Source of the DNA: Epiperipatus broadwayi
Taxonomy: Eukaryota > Onychophora > Udeonychophora > Euonychophora > Peripatidae
Length of the DNA stretch: 64,000 bases
Direction of reading: 5' to 3'
Assembly (NCBI GenBank): GCA_028023455.1
Contig: JAQFVV010000031.1
Location: 6,802,926 to 6,866,925 of the forward strand
Below are positions 11,359 through 23,299 of the stretch, piece after piece; positions within the stretch are counted from its first letter, which is position 1; each line of letters starts with the position of its first letter. The notes beneath the pieces are model-generated. The model was not told the origin of the DNA and did no database searches. It saw nothing but the letters and a program-made list of their open reading frames with translations. A program made the position numbers and the translations under genes.

Positions 11359-11465
11359 ACTCAGCAATATGAGATGGCACTGAGAGTGGTGGGTCGTGTG
11401 AAAGTCTGAGTTCAAACCCTACATATATTACATATATAAATGCAGGATTAAGCTTGTACAATGTA
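11359..11465 (+). mobile_element. Family B, partial copy lacking the ribozyme
   Basis: Begins with CAGCAATATGAGATGGCAC, then the tRNA-like GTGGGTCGTGTGAAAGTC and B box GAGTTCAAACCC. It ends with the family tail ATGCAGGATTAAGCTTGT, which folds as a short hairpin. Its head is replaced by the head of the oppositely oriented copy B1. Confidence 0.7.
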
Positions 11466-12064
11466 TTAATTTATAGTATTTTTTAAATTTAAATTTATTT
11501 TTATTCACTTATTTTGCAAGGACTGAAGTAACCAAAACATGTAATACCTACTAAAAAAGTTTTATTGGCCATAATTTTACTAATATTTTATTACTTAACC
11601 CTTTCAATTTTCTAAATATAATAATTAATTGGGACTTGTGTTGTTGTGATAACTAACTGCTTATTAGAATCATAGAACAGAATTGGTCTCTATAGAACCA
11701 ACCCATCTAACTTTTAAATGGTTTTAATTAAAGGAAAAATTATACAAAAAAATCAAGCAAATTTTCATTATAGACCAATTAACAAATTGAATTTTTTAAT
11801 AAAGTCTATTTGCAATATCTTTTTTTGTTTACTGTTTTAAAATATCTTCCTACAGAACTATTCAGGATTTTTTTTGATCAAGCAAGCATAAACTGTATAT
11901 ATTTTTAATTTTGTTATCAATAAATAGGGCCATAATGCTAAGCATTATTCCAGTTCTCTACTTACGTCATTTACAACATTTTCATTGCAACCTGGGTTTG
12001 TATCCATTCGGTTTTTTAACGCACTTATTTCTCTATATCTACTCATCGATTTATCTATTAGTAA
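11466..12064. other. A+T-rich stretch, nothing recognised
   Basis: No feature was recognised before the (TATC)n array. Confidence 0.55.
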
Positions 12065-12683
<619 letters not shown>

Positions 12684-12969
12684 ATTTATGAAACATTGAG
12701 AAGTCAGTGCTTTATAAAGATTATCAAAGGAATTTTAAACAAATGCAACATTGTTTTTTTTATTGGTACAATGTTGCTAAACTAGTCTTCAACGAAGATC
12801 TAATATTAGAAAAAAATGTTAAAAATTTTCAAATATATGGCATTAATATTTTTACAGATAACATTCCAACTTCTGTCATGGCATTTTAGTGCAGAGTTGG
12901 AATGACAATGTTTTATTATACTGGTGATATTTTTGTTTTATATTGTATTGTGGTCCAAATAAATATTTT

Positions 12970-13192
12970 GAACAACTTTTATCTCACCTGTTATTAGGTG
13001 TTTTGTCTTACCTTCTTTATGGGACTTGAAACTCCCTACAGCTATACCTGCTATCTTATGCAACTGATACCCATGTCCACATACATAATGAAGAAGATAA
13101 ATAATCTCCAATATATGTATCTTATGATAAACCAGCACATATATGTCAGTTCCAAAGATCATCTCCCACACTTGTATTCAATTGGTGCACTG
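12970..13192 (-). mobile_element. Family B, copy B4 (left arm of inverted pair)
   Basis: The minus strand carries the tRNA-like part (GGGAGTTTCAAGTCCC as B-box region), AGATAAATAATC and ATATATTGGAGATTATTT. The ribozyme region is degraded: CTGACATATATG replaces CTGATGA plus stem II, and the GAAA box reads AAGA. No activity is expected. Confidence 0.65.
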
Positions 13193-13204
13193 ATTGTAAG
13201 TATG

Positions 13205-13425
13205 TGTTGGATTGTACATATGTCTGAGATTGAGTACTGATTCAACATGAAATATGTATAATTGAAGATCATTTATCTTTTTCACATGTATGTGGTCATA
13301 TGTACCAGTTGTATAAGATAGATGACGTAGCTGTAGGGAGCTTGAATGTTTGAGTTCAAGTTACTTCTAATTGCATTAAATTTTGTATATACAACAAACA
13401 TATGTTTGAATATTACGTATTAAGC
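13205..13425 (+). mobile_element. Family B, copy B5 (right arm of inverted pair)
   Basis: The plus strand has TACTGATTCAACATGAAAT, where most of stem II is deleted. This is followed by GATCATTTATCTTTTTCACATG, the tRNA-like segment with TTTGAGTTCAAG, and the tail TTAAGCCTGT near 13,422. Together with B4 it makes a head-to-head inverted pair of about 220 bp per arm. Confidence 0.65.
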
Positions 13426-13639
13426 CTGTATTCTTTTCATCCATATTTAAATGGACATATTAATGTCCTAGAATGACTTAGTCATCAGGGTATCATAATA
13501 ATATTGTCATCAACAAAGGCTTTGATTGTTCCATCATGGCATTTTCAATGATATGGATAGCTGAAGAGTTGGAAAATGGAAAACATTAAAGCATATCCAT
13601 TAATGTTTGAAGATTTGATATTTTAACATAAACTGACCA

Positions 13640-13905
13640 TTGATTATATATGTGTGCGTGTGAGGGTGTGTGTGTGTGAGAGAGAGTGAGATGTGGTAGT
13701 CTGGACTAAATGATGAATACTGATTCAGCATAAAATTTATATATCGGAAATCCTTTACCTTTTTTCATATATATATATTTGGTAATGCGCATCCGTTGTA
13801 TAAAATGGAGTGCATATCTGTAGGTGGCTTGAAAGTCTGAGTTCAAGTCCGTTCTTATTACATTAAATTTAGTATAGACAGTATACTTATATTTGAATAT
13901 TATAT
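13640..13905 (+). mobile_element. Family B, copy B6
   Basis: The head is TATGTGTGCGTGTGAGGGTG, followed by a (TG)n/(GA)n stretch and AGTCTGGACTAAATGATGAA. The core is mutated at C3 (ATGATGA for CTGATGA) and at the GAAA box (AAAA), while stem I and the ATA triplet region are recognisable (13,705-13,747). The tRNA-like tail has GAGTTCAAGTCC near 13,838. Confidence 0.65.
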
Positions 13906-16706
13906 ATATATTATATAACTATGTAACACACACTATACCACTTCTTCTATAATGTGTTTTGAAACTATAATAATAGTTGATCCCCAAATTATATTAATAT
14001 TAAGATTATAAAAGTCTGGTTTCTAACTAGTGAATAATAGTTTGTCCTTCAGTCAGCTTTTGTTTCTTTAATGTCATTTTTGTTATTAGCTTGGTCTTGA
14101 CAAATATCCTGATGTTTTGAGCTCAAGAAAGTTGATTGTTTAGCTACTAAGTTCTGAAATTAAGTCATCAACCTTAAATTGTATTACGTGCAGCATTAGG
14201 TAGCTTTACTTTTTTGGCAACAAAATATATAGTAAAAAAAAAACAAAAAATCACATGACTTGGCTTACGTTTCTCATTTGCATTTCAACATTTTAATATT
14301 AACGATCATTTGTCGTTATCAAATATTTAAAATATGTTTTAAAGATGAATAATAATGAAAGAAAAATAAAACAGATTGATTAAAAACAATTCCTTTTATT
14401 CCCACTTTTAATTAATTAGTTTAAATCAAACGTGGTTAAACATATTTTAATTAAATGGAAATTTGATTAATTAATATTTTTTTTCCACAAGCAAAAAAAT
14501 AAATAAATTAATAAATAAACAAAATTTCTTTCATTTAATTATATTATATATGAAACTTAGGATATCATATATCTTTTTAACCATTGAGTGAAAAAATGTT
14601 TACTGCATATATGTGTTTGTGTTTAATTAGGGAGTGTTCAACAACCCTGTAATACGTGTATATGTTTAATTAAGAGTATCCATACGCTAATTGTATATAT
14701 TTAAAATTATTTGCCGGAAAGTGGCTGGAATAACTAAAAAATAGCATATTGATGACCAAAAAGTATAACTCAGAATTCTTTATCATTAATAGGTTGATGT
14801 TATTTTCAATCTCTTAAAATATTTTACACTGCAATCTCTACATTTAAACCGACTTCTCAATCGTCAATTATAGTGCATATTTTAAATAATATGTCTCTAA
14901 ATTTACTTTTTATGGATTATGGTCTGTTTATAGAATAAATAATATTAGTATTTAGTATACATTAACCTACTGACTTCAGGCTTATGTAATTTGTGAAGAA
15001 TATTGTTATAGTAACTTTAAAATAAATCATTATATAAATGTACCTTTATATGTCTATAATAAAATATATCAATTATTATATGCTTATAAAACAAAACTGA
15101 AATGAATGTCATCTAGGGCTGGAAAATGAATTTATTTGCTATTGGGAGCAAAAGTTTAAAGCATAGTTAAAATTTTATCCAAGCTATCCTGGTTATAGTA
15201 GATATAAAACATACTACAATATCCCATAGTATTGAAAATATCTCCCTAACAGCCTCCTGCTTCATATGAAATAGAGAACAAAAAAGAATATTTACCTAGA
15301 TTGCCAATAGCAGTCAGCCAATGGTTTGATCATTTTATCATAATTATTAGTAATATACCTAAGAATGACTAGACACATTCATTTATAAATATAAGATGGT
15401 CAGCTAGATTTAGTAAGAATGGATTACCTAAAAAAAATCAGCCTAATTGGGATTTGATTTTTTTTTTTACTTTTTTTAATCTATATGGAATTCAAATCAA
15501 GTTTTGAGGAGTGTCACCATGACATTGTCAGAATTTATATATCATTATGTGCATTACCATAGCCATTAGTTATTTGTGTATCTAATGTAAAATGAGTTAT
15601 TTTAAAGAACTGAAAGATCTTATCTAAGTTATTTAAAAATCAATAAGCACAATCTATTTCATATTTACAGCTTAAAAGTTCAATGTAATATTATATAAAA
15701 ATTTCATTATAATGCTTTTTATGTGTAAAGAGTTTTTTTTAACACTAAACTAATTAAATTCTAAGTATTATCTGCATACAAATTAAATTAATAATCTATT
15801 GGGTTTTTTTCCCAAGCATTAATACATATTGCATTGTAATTCATATTATCTAGTTGTACAGCTTTCAAATTATTTTTCATAAAAAAATATGTTACTTCTG
15901 TACATAAGAAGTTTAAAGAGAGGCTATATTATGGGATGGTATAACTACAACAACTAAATTAGTTGCATATAGAATGTAATTTTTTGGATGTGAGATTTGA
16001 ACATGTTTTCAATATGCATAATGACAATAATATGAAAGCAACTAATACATTCTTGAATTGATTGGGAAGAATTCTGCAAAGTCCACAAACTTTCCAAAAA
16101 ATATTTTAGGATCAACTTCAATTTGAAAAAAAACAAAAAAACACTTTACATTGAAAACATTAATAAATAAACCTCTAAGAAAGTGCAATAATTGATTTCT
16201 TTCTTTAACAAGATGTGGTTAGGGGTAGAATATAATTGAGTAACTGTAAGCTCTAATCAGAGTATGTGTTGAAGTCATGAGATCTTTCAACAAACATCGA
16301 TCATGTGATATTTTACTCGTTAAAACAACATTTTCTGCAAGATACATTTAAAGACAATATGAGCAAGTTTCTAAATAAACAGATTTTGAAGCAGATTAAT
16401 GATCTATGTATAGACTTATTGGTAATTCATGGTTTGGAATGTATAGTCATAGAAAAAAAAATTCTCTAATGTATCATTATTGTTATTCTTATAATTATTA
16501 TTAATGTCTTTTTAACTTCATCTTTTTTTTCATTTGATGGATGATGAATTTTTTTACATTAGTAATTACAAAAAAAATCTGACAAATTAAAACTTATATA
16601 GCATATTCTTTAACTTATAGACACTACGGTGACTGACTAATAAAAATTGTTAATGTACTTTCATTAAGTGGTTTGTGTCAAAGTTATGTGGCAGTACATT
16701 TGACAA

Positions 16707-16707
<1 letters not shown>
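13906..16707. other. A+T-rich stretch, nothing recognised
   Basis: About 2.8 kb without coding potential or a repeat I can match inside the window. Several short A or T homopolymers. Confidence 0.55.
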
Positions 16708-17258
<551 letters not shown>

Positions 17259-17400
17259 ATTTAGAGTGAGAGAGAGAGAGAGAAGAGAGAAAGAGAACAA
17301 TGATAAAGATATATGTAAGAGAGTAGTGATTCAGCCTGAAATGTGCTTCCTGAGAATCACAATTTTTTTTCCCACGTGACATTGGTCATATGTTCACATC
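17259..17400 (+). repeat. (GA)n tract and possible family B remnant
   Basis: (GA)n at 17,264-17,297 is followed by AGTGATTCAGCCTGAAATGTG, which resembles the stem II/GAAA part of family B copy B6, then ACATTGGTCATATG. This is weak and too degraded to be sure. Confidence 0.35.
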
Positions 17401-18151
17401 CTTCCACAAAATGTTAAAAGTGAAAAGAAACCATAGACTAACATGTGTGAGAATGGTGTAGTGAACATTATACTACAAAATTATTATTCATTATTGGATA
17501 ATTTCTAGTCTAATAAATGACCAATGAAAATTATTGATATTTAAATAATATCTATTAAAACTATATAAAGAATATTATAAGTTTAAAAAAAAAACAAATT
17601 ATATAGATATTATCTTTAATGAAAGTTCTACATTGTATATGATAATATATAAAATAAAAAGTCTTAGAATATTAAAATACTAACCTAAAAAAGTAAACGT
17701 TACTAAAATTCTTCCGCAATCAAGGTTTAATCTATTAACAAATAGACCTTTTCAATAATATGTCACATAATGATTATATATATATATATCATAATGTCAT
17801 ATAATGTCTTTATATAACGAAATATAAAATTTCATCAGTAATATATAAATAAGATTACACGTTTATAAAAAATAATAAAAAACTAAAAATATTCTGCATA
17901 TAATGATAAATATTAAAGTGCATTTACACATTCACTGAAATCCAAAAAAGAAATGCTCCATTTAAAATATTAAAAAAAAAAACGGTTATTATAGGCATTT
18001 TAGAAGATTGTATTAAACAATCATAAAAAAACATCAGCAAAACTCTATACATTATATATGTAAATATTTAATAATTTTGAATTTAATAAACAAAAAAGTT
18101 TGAATTGTAAATGTTTAAATCCAGGATTTTAAAAAAATTGCTTAACTTAAT
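17401..18151. other. A+T-rich stretch, nothing recognised
   Basis: No feature was recognised. Confidence 0.55.
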
Positions 18152-18299
18152 AATACTTATTAAGGCTGTAGCCTCAAGAACATGCTTATAAAATGCGATA
18201 GTAGGGACATCTACAGGTCTTAAACCACAAGACCTGTAGAGGTCTCTACTATTGCGTTTTATACGCATATTCTTGAGGCTACAACCTTAATAAATATTA
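18152..18299. mobile_element. Foldback element, short form (D1), 148 bp
   Basis: A near-perfect palindrome: two arms of about 70 bp around the 7-nt loop AAACCAC (about 18,222-18,228). Arms start AATACTTATTAAGGCTGTAG and end with its near-complement. It matches the outer arms of the 265-bp foldback at 36,941-37,205, but lacks that element's inner 100 bp or so. About 45 bp of flank after the right arm (ACTTACGTAATCAATGTGC) is also shared, so the mobile unit is larger than the hairpin. Confidence 0.85.
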
Positions 18300-18593
18300 C
18301 TTACGTAATCAATGTGCATTTAAATAAATTTATAATTTAACTTAATAAAAATAATTATAAAACTTGTAAATTAAATTTTAAAAATACAATTTATGAATTG
18401 TAAATAACTAGTTGAAATTAGATTAAATTAGTAAATATATTAAGCATACTAAAACGGATTTAATAAAACTAAATATTTATAATTCAACATTATAAAAAAT
18501 CATGAGTTCATTGACCATAGATATATATTGCTTATTTTTCCCACTCTTTCAATTTGATCTACCTTTTGTAAAATTTCCTGGGCAAATGCAAAT

Positions 18594-18708
18594 TTCATTA
18601 TCACTATTTTTTTTTGTCAAATCCTATTTTACTTAATGCTTTATTATCTACTTTGGAATGTAAAATAAATAAAAAATATTCACACTTATCCAAAACAATT
18701 ACTTCAGA
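18594..18708 (-). repeat. Repeat copy, left arm of a 2.9-kb inverted pair
   Basis: Its reverse complement matches 21,378-21,533: GATCTGAAGTAATTG, GATAAGTGTGAATATTTTT, AGTAGATAATAAAGC, AGGATTTGAC. Probably two copies of one non-autonomous element in opposite orientation. No terminal structure was identified. Confidence 0.75.
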
Positions 18709-18811
18709 TCTACATATTATAAATTATTTAATATTTTTATCTTGAATGATGGGGGTAGAAATTTCTATATTAGATTACCTTTTACATTTTCATTAAATTT
18801 GGAGAGAGAGA

Positions 18812-18813
<2 letters not shown>

Positions 18814-18902
<89 letters not shown>
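18814..18902. repeat. Poly-G tract, 89 nt with a single A
   Basis: Preceded by (GA)n. One A interrupts at 18,847. Such a tract can form G-quadruplexes and is hard to sequence and assemble. Confidence 0.97.
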
Positions 18903-18903
<1 letters not shown>

Positions 18904-20084
18904 AAAAAATTATAGTATTTTAAAGATTTGGATCTAATGTAAGGTGTGGTATTTAGATTCTAGAATTTATGGTAAAAATAATGAAAGGTGGTATTTATTT
19001 ATATAAAGTTTTAAATATTTTCTTAATTTTGTATATATGTGGTATATAAAATTAGATTATTAAAGTTTATAAATATTCTGTAAATAGTTACTTTCTTTAA
19101 TTATGAATAATAAATTTTTGTAAATTATTTATATATTATTTGTGTTTAGAGGTATTATTAATGTTTTTAAAAATATTCTAAAAAATAAAATTATTTTCTT
19201 AATAAATTTGAATTGAATAAGTTATTAAGTATAGTAATTTTTAATATTTAATTTTATTATATATGTTAGTTTAAAAGTATATTATAGTTGTAATGGGTGT
19301 ATTATTATAAAGTCTTTAAATTGTTAATGGTATGTTTTTCTATTTAAATAGTATGTTATATATTTTATTTATTACTTATAGTTTTATTTTAAAGATATGT
19401 TATGATAATTTTATTTATTTTATGATTGAATTTTTTTATAATTTTTTATATTTTGAAATATGATATATATTATCTCTTCTGTCATTCCTGTTTCTACTAG
19501 ACTAATTTTAATATTTTTGTGTATTTATTTATTAATTATTTAATTCTGAAATATTATTATTTGAAAATAATAAAATTTTAATTATTGATTCTATGTATTT
19601 TTTTAATTATTTTATTATTTTAGAATGATATTTTTTATATGTATTCTAATATTTGATTATGTTTTCAGTTCTGAAATTTAAAATTTAAAGTATTTTTGAA
19701 GAATTTGGAGATAATTGTTCGGGTAAAATTTGTAATATGTTATTTTATATATTAAGTTAAAATATTGTTAATATTATTCATACTAGATTAGTTAGTAAAT
19801 AATATATCTGTATGTATAAAATTTATAATTTATTTTGATATAGTGAAAATAATAGATTAAAATCTGAGTGTGATTTCTAATGTTGTTTATTTTTATTATT
19901 ATTTAATATTCTATATTAAAAATTATATATGATATATAATATTTAAATATAATATACTGTCTATACTAGATATAATAAAATTATAAAAGATTAATGAGTT
20001 AGTGTAATTATATAAAAAATATCAATATGTGAAAATAAATTACTAATATAATATTTATGTGAAAAAATATTTAATTAAATAATA

Positions 20085-20085
<1 letters not shown>
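18903..20085. other. Strongly C-depleted, G-skewed A+T block
   Basis: The plus strand is nearly free of C. By my count 19,201-19,440 has 3 C and 27 G in 240 nt. The skew starts at the poly-G tract and fades at the (TA)n array at 20,087. There is no coding frame. Flanking sequence does not show this asymmetry. Confidence 0.85.

Positions 20086-20086
<1 letters not shown>

Positions 20087-20155
<69 letters not shown>
20087..20155. repeat. (TA)n microsatellite
   Basis: An uninterrupted (TA)n array. Confidence 0.97.
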
Positions 20156-20158
<3 letters not shown>

Positions 20159-20179
20159 GGAAGAGATGATTGGATAAGA

Positions 20180-20305
20180 GAAATTTACTGGAAATCATTT
20201 ATTTTTTCCACATATATGTGGACATGAGAATCAGTCATATAAGATAAAGTGGATAGATGTAGGAAGCTTGAATGTCTGAGTTTAAATCTTTTCTAATATA
20301 TATAT
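20180..20305 (+). mobile_element. Family B, truncated copy B7
   Basis: Has the post-ribozyme part (AAATCATTTATTTTTTCCACAT, split by variants), then TATAAGATAAAGTGG and the B-box-like TCTGAGTTTAAATC near 20,275-20,288. The ribozyme is missing. It is bounded by (TA)n on both sides. Confidence 0.6.
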
Positions 20306-20596
20306 ATATATAAACTCATAAATAAATGAATCGATCGGTAGATAGTTAGATCAATTTATTGATAAATAAAAAAAAAACGTATAACTGTACAAGAAGTGAA
20401 AAGAAAAAAAAAGGAATACATAAGCTAAAATCACGTTATCAATAATCAATTCTATAAAAATATTTATACGAAAACCGTTTTTGATTATTGAAACACTTTA
20501 AATCTTTTAATAAAATATCTAGTTCTTCTATATAGCTGTCAAAAAGTTTTAAAACGTTATTTAACATGTTAAATACCTACAAAAAGTTTAATGTGC

Positions 20597-20735
20597 CATA
20601 ATTATAGTTCTTTTTTTCCATATGTCATAGCATCGGCCGGGAGGCGAACCCACACCCGTCTACAACCAACTACTTGCTTGCAAGGCGGCTGCGATGACCT
20701 CTCGGCTAACAACGCTTGACATAATTATAGTTCTT
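20597..20735 (-). mobile_element. tRNA-derived SINE, family A, copy 2, with 16-bp target duplication
   Basis: The body lies at 20,613-20,719 on the minus strand: A box TAGCCGAGAGGT, core CGCCTTGCAAGCAAGTAG, B box GGGTTCGCCTC, then a short 3' part ending CATATGG and poly-A. The sequence CATAATTATAGTTCTT occurs on both sides (20,597-20,612 and 20,720-20,735), a clean 16-bp target-site duplication as made by LINE-type integration. The acceptor-stem ends (AGCGTTG and CGATGCT) can still pair. This is the best-preserved copy and its G+C content stands out. Confidence 0.88.
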
Positions 20736-21377
20736 GATCAAAAAACATCCAGTCTTTCTTTTGAAAAAAATAAATAATTAATGTCTTAGAAAAAATCATA
20801 AAAATAAACTCTTTTTAAACATATATAAAACAAATCTGTGGATGAAAAACAATTTTTCCTTCTAACTTTGAACACTGTAGTAATAGGATTAGATTTCTTA
20901 TTAAGTAAATAACATAGTTTTTATTTAAGATACAGATAATTAAAATAGAATAGACTTTCTTAATACCTTCATTAGTTTAACCCAGATGTGAGTTTGGTGA
21001 ACATAGAAGTTAAATATTTTTTAATATATTGAAACTTACTTCAATAATAAAATGTTTTTACTCAGTCTTTCTCTTTAATTCTAAAAAGCCATTTGATACT
21101 TAAAACAAGTAAATTAGGATTAAAAGTGAAAACAGTTTATTCCCATATATATTATAAATATGTAATAAAATGTATATTATATTTCTGTACGCATCACTTT
21201 TCATTCGCTATTCGCACACAAACAAAAGTTATCACGTGATCACTAAATTGTTTAGCTTTTAAAAGTTTGCTAAATATCCTTTTGACCTAAAGTGATTTTA
21301 AAATTATTTATATAAATATGCATCTTCTTAAAATTTGATAGTTGAAAATTGAGGTAATCTGATGATAGAAAATGTGA
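20736..21377. other. A+T-rich stretch, nothing recognised
   Basis: No feature was recognised. Confidence 0.55.
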
Positions 21378-21533
21378 TCTGAAGTAATTGTGTTGGATAA
21401 GTGTGAATATTTTTTATTTATTTTACATTCCAAAGTAGATAATAAAGCATTAAGTAAAATAGGATTTGACATTCCAAAGTAGATAATAAAGCATTAAGTA
21501 AAATAGGATTTGACAAAAAAAAATAGTGATAAG
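21378..21533 (+). repeat. Right arm of the inverted pair, with internal 44-bp duplication
   Basis: Complement of 18,594-18,708. The segment at 21,426-21,469 is repeated exactly at 21,470-21,513, so this arm gained a tandem duplication after the two copies separated. Confidence 0.85.
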
Positions 21534-22004
21534 AATCACTTTGCTACTTATCTAAACTGTCTAGGATTATTGTCTTTTTATTTGGACGGTTAGAACTGTC
21601 AATCACTTTGAAGTAAAAGATATACATACAACATAGATAAGGTTTTGCAGTATTAAATTGAAGTTGTCAGATTTTGTAAACTTAGACTAAAAAGAAAGGA
21701 ATAATTGATTTGACAATTGGATATGTACTTTATTACTACATTATAAAGAAACATCTATTTGAAATACAACTGGAGTGGGATTTAGAAATAAAAGATAAAA
21801 AAACAACTGAGTAGATATTAATTATATTTCAGACAGGATAGTAATATTAGTAAAGAATTAAATAATTAGGTGAAAAATATTTAATAAATCTTAAAATAAA
21901 ATAAAAATGTAATTTTATGAAGATTTAATTACTCTGTTTGTAGTATGAAATATAAAGTAGATTTCTAGCATATTTTTATTACACAATAATGTTCATCTAG
22001 TGAA

Positions 22005-22350
22005 AGAATTAGTAATCAATAGATGCTAGAAAGTTGTGCATTATAATCCAATTTGAGTGCCTTCCCATCTAATATCCTCAGACAAGTTTCTAGTTTGTGG
22101 CTTTTTTCAGTTAAGAGCCTTGAATCTGGAAGTATGAATCTAATGCAATACCTCCCCAGTACCCACTTTATATATTTTGTTAAATATAAGACTATCAGTA
22201 CAAACTGAAAACAAACATGTTTTTAATTGAAGTTAATTTGTCTCTATAGTCATACAGATGTGAAAACAGTTCAATAACTATATGTTTAGGTCTTTTTGTT
22301 TTATTAATAATAACAGACACCCTTTATCCTTTGGCTAGGGATGGTAAGCA
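22005..22350 (-). mobile_element. Family F element, diverged copy F2
   Basis: On the minus strand it follows the 52-kb family F elements: AGATGCTAGAAAG, ATCTAATATCCTCAGAC, GTTTCTAGTTTGTGGC, TAAGAGCCTTGAATCTGG. The ribozyme core reads CTGAAAA then GAAAC. With G8 lost and stem I degraded, it is a relic. Confidence 0.65.
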
Positions 22351-22530
22351 TAACAAAATGTATTCATGTGATGTTTTGGTAGTTTAGTAAAATAAAAATG
22401 TACAATTTATATAAGAATATACTATACATTAAAAGGTTTCTAAAGATGAATAACATGTAAAACCATTTAATAATAAAAATTGAAATTTAATTAATCAAAA
22501 ACAATATAAGGCCATTGTAACAAAACCCTC

Positions 22531-23268
22531 CAACATTACTAATAATAGCTTCACCTAACATGCTTTCAACTCTAAACATAAGTGCTTATGTATATATTTG
22601 ATGAAAAACTATTTTTGACTTAAATCACTAATTGATAAGAATATCTTATAAATTTGTTCTCAGTAACTGTAATAGATTCCCAACACATATTTATGGACAT
22701 TCTTATGATTCCAAGTGCCAATCTTATAACAAAATAAGAATTACACAAAGTGAATATATTACCAATAATAGCCACTGTCTTAAGAGATGTCAGAGAGGTT
22801 TTAACCATTGGATAGCTCAGACTCAATTTAGGTGACATCTCGGCTGAAAGTAGACATGAATGAGAGTAAGAGTATCCAAAAATACATAAAATACACATAA
22901 AGAAAAATTTCACAACAAGATTTCTACATATGTTTTTATCATAAAATCAGATTTATTAAACCCTATTCCAAATGACAATTATTATTTTTTTTTAATGACA
23001 TAAAAAAATTAACCCTTAACCTGTTAACATAAATATAATTAAAGCTTTACCACTTTGATTTGTCACACATGCATGCAACATTCTTTCAAATATTTATTAT
23101 TATAAATAAGTCAAGTAGTGAAGATTGATAAAAAAAGATTTCCCTTCCACTACTTTTTTTTTTGGTTCTATATTACTATTATAGGTCACTTTATTGAGTT
23201 TCCTATGTGACCTCAATATCAAATTGTGATAATTATTGTCCGCAAGTAAAATCTTAACAAAAAAGTTA
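22531..23268 (-). repeat. 0.7-kb repeat H, copy 1
   Basis: The reverse complement matches 30,851-31,564 along its length: TTACAGTTACTGAGA, GGTTAAAACCTCTCT, CATTCATGTCTACT, TTGTTGTGA and AGATTTTACTTGCGGAC are shared. The copies are clearly diverged. Open frames on both strands are not conserved between them, so I call no protein. The right boundary is about 30 bp before the gypsy pol relic starts. Confidence 0.8.
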
Positions 23269-23299
23269 TTTTTATTAGAATGTTGATACTGGGTTTTGA

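Noticed and set aside
13440-13500. Possible further hammerhead (CTGATGACTAAGTC on the minus strand)
   Set aside because: The first box is followed by a CTA/TAG pair, but the second box reads GACA and stem I does not close.
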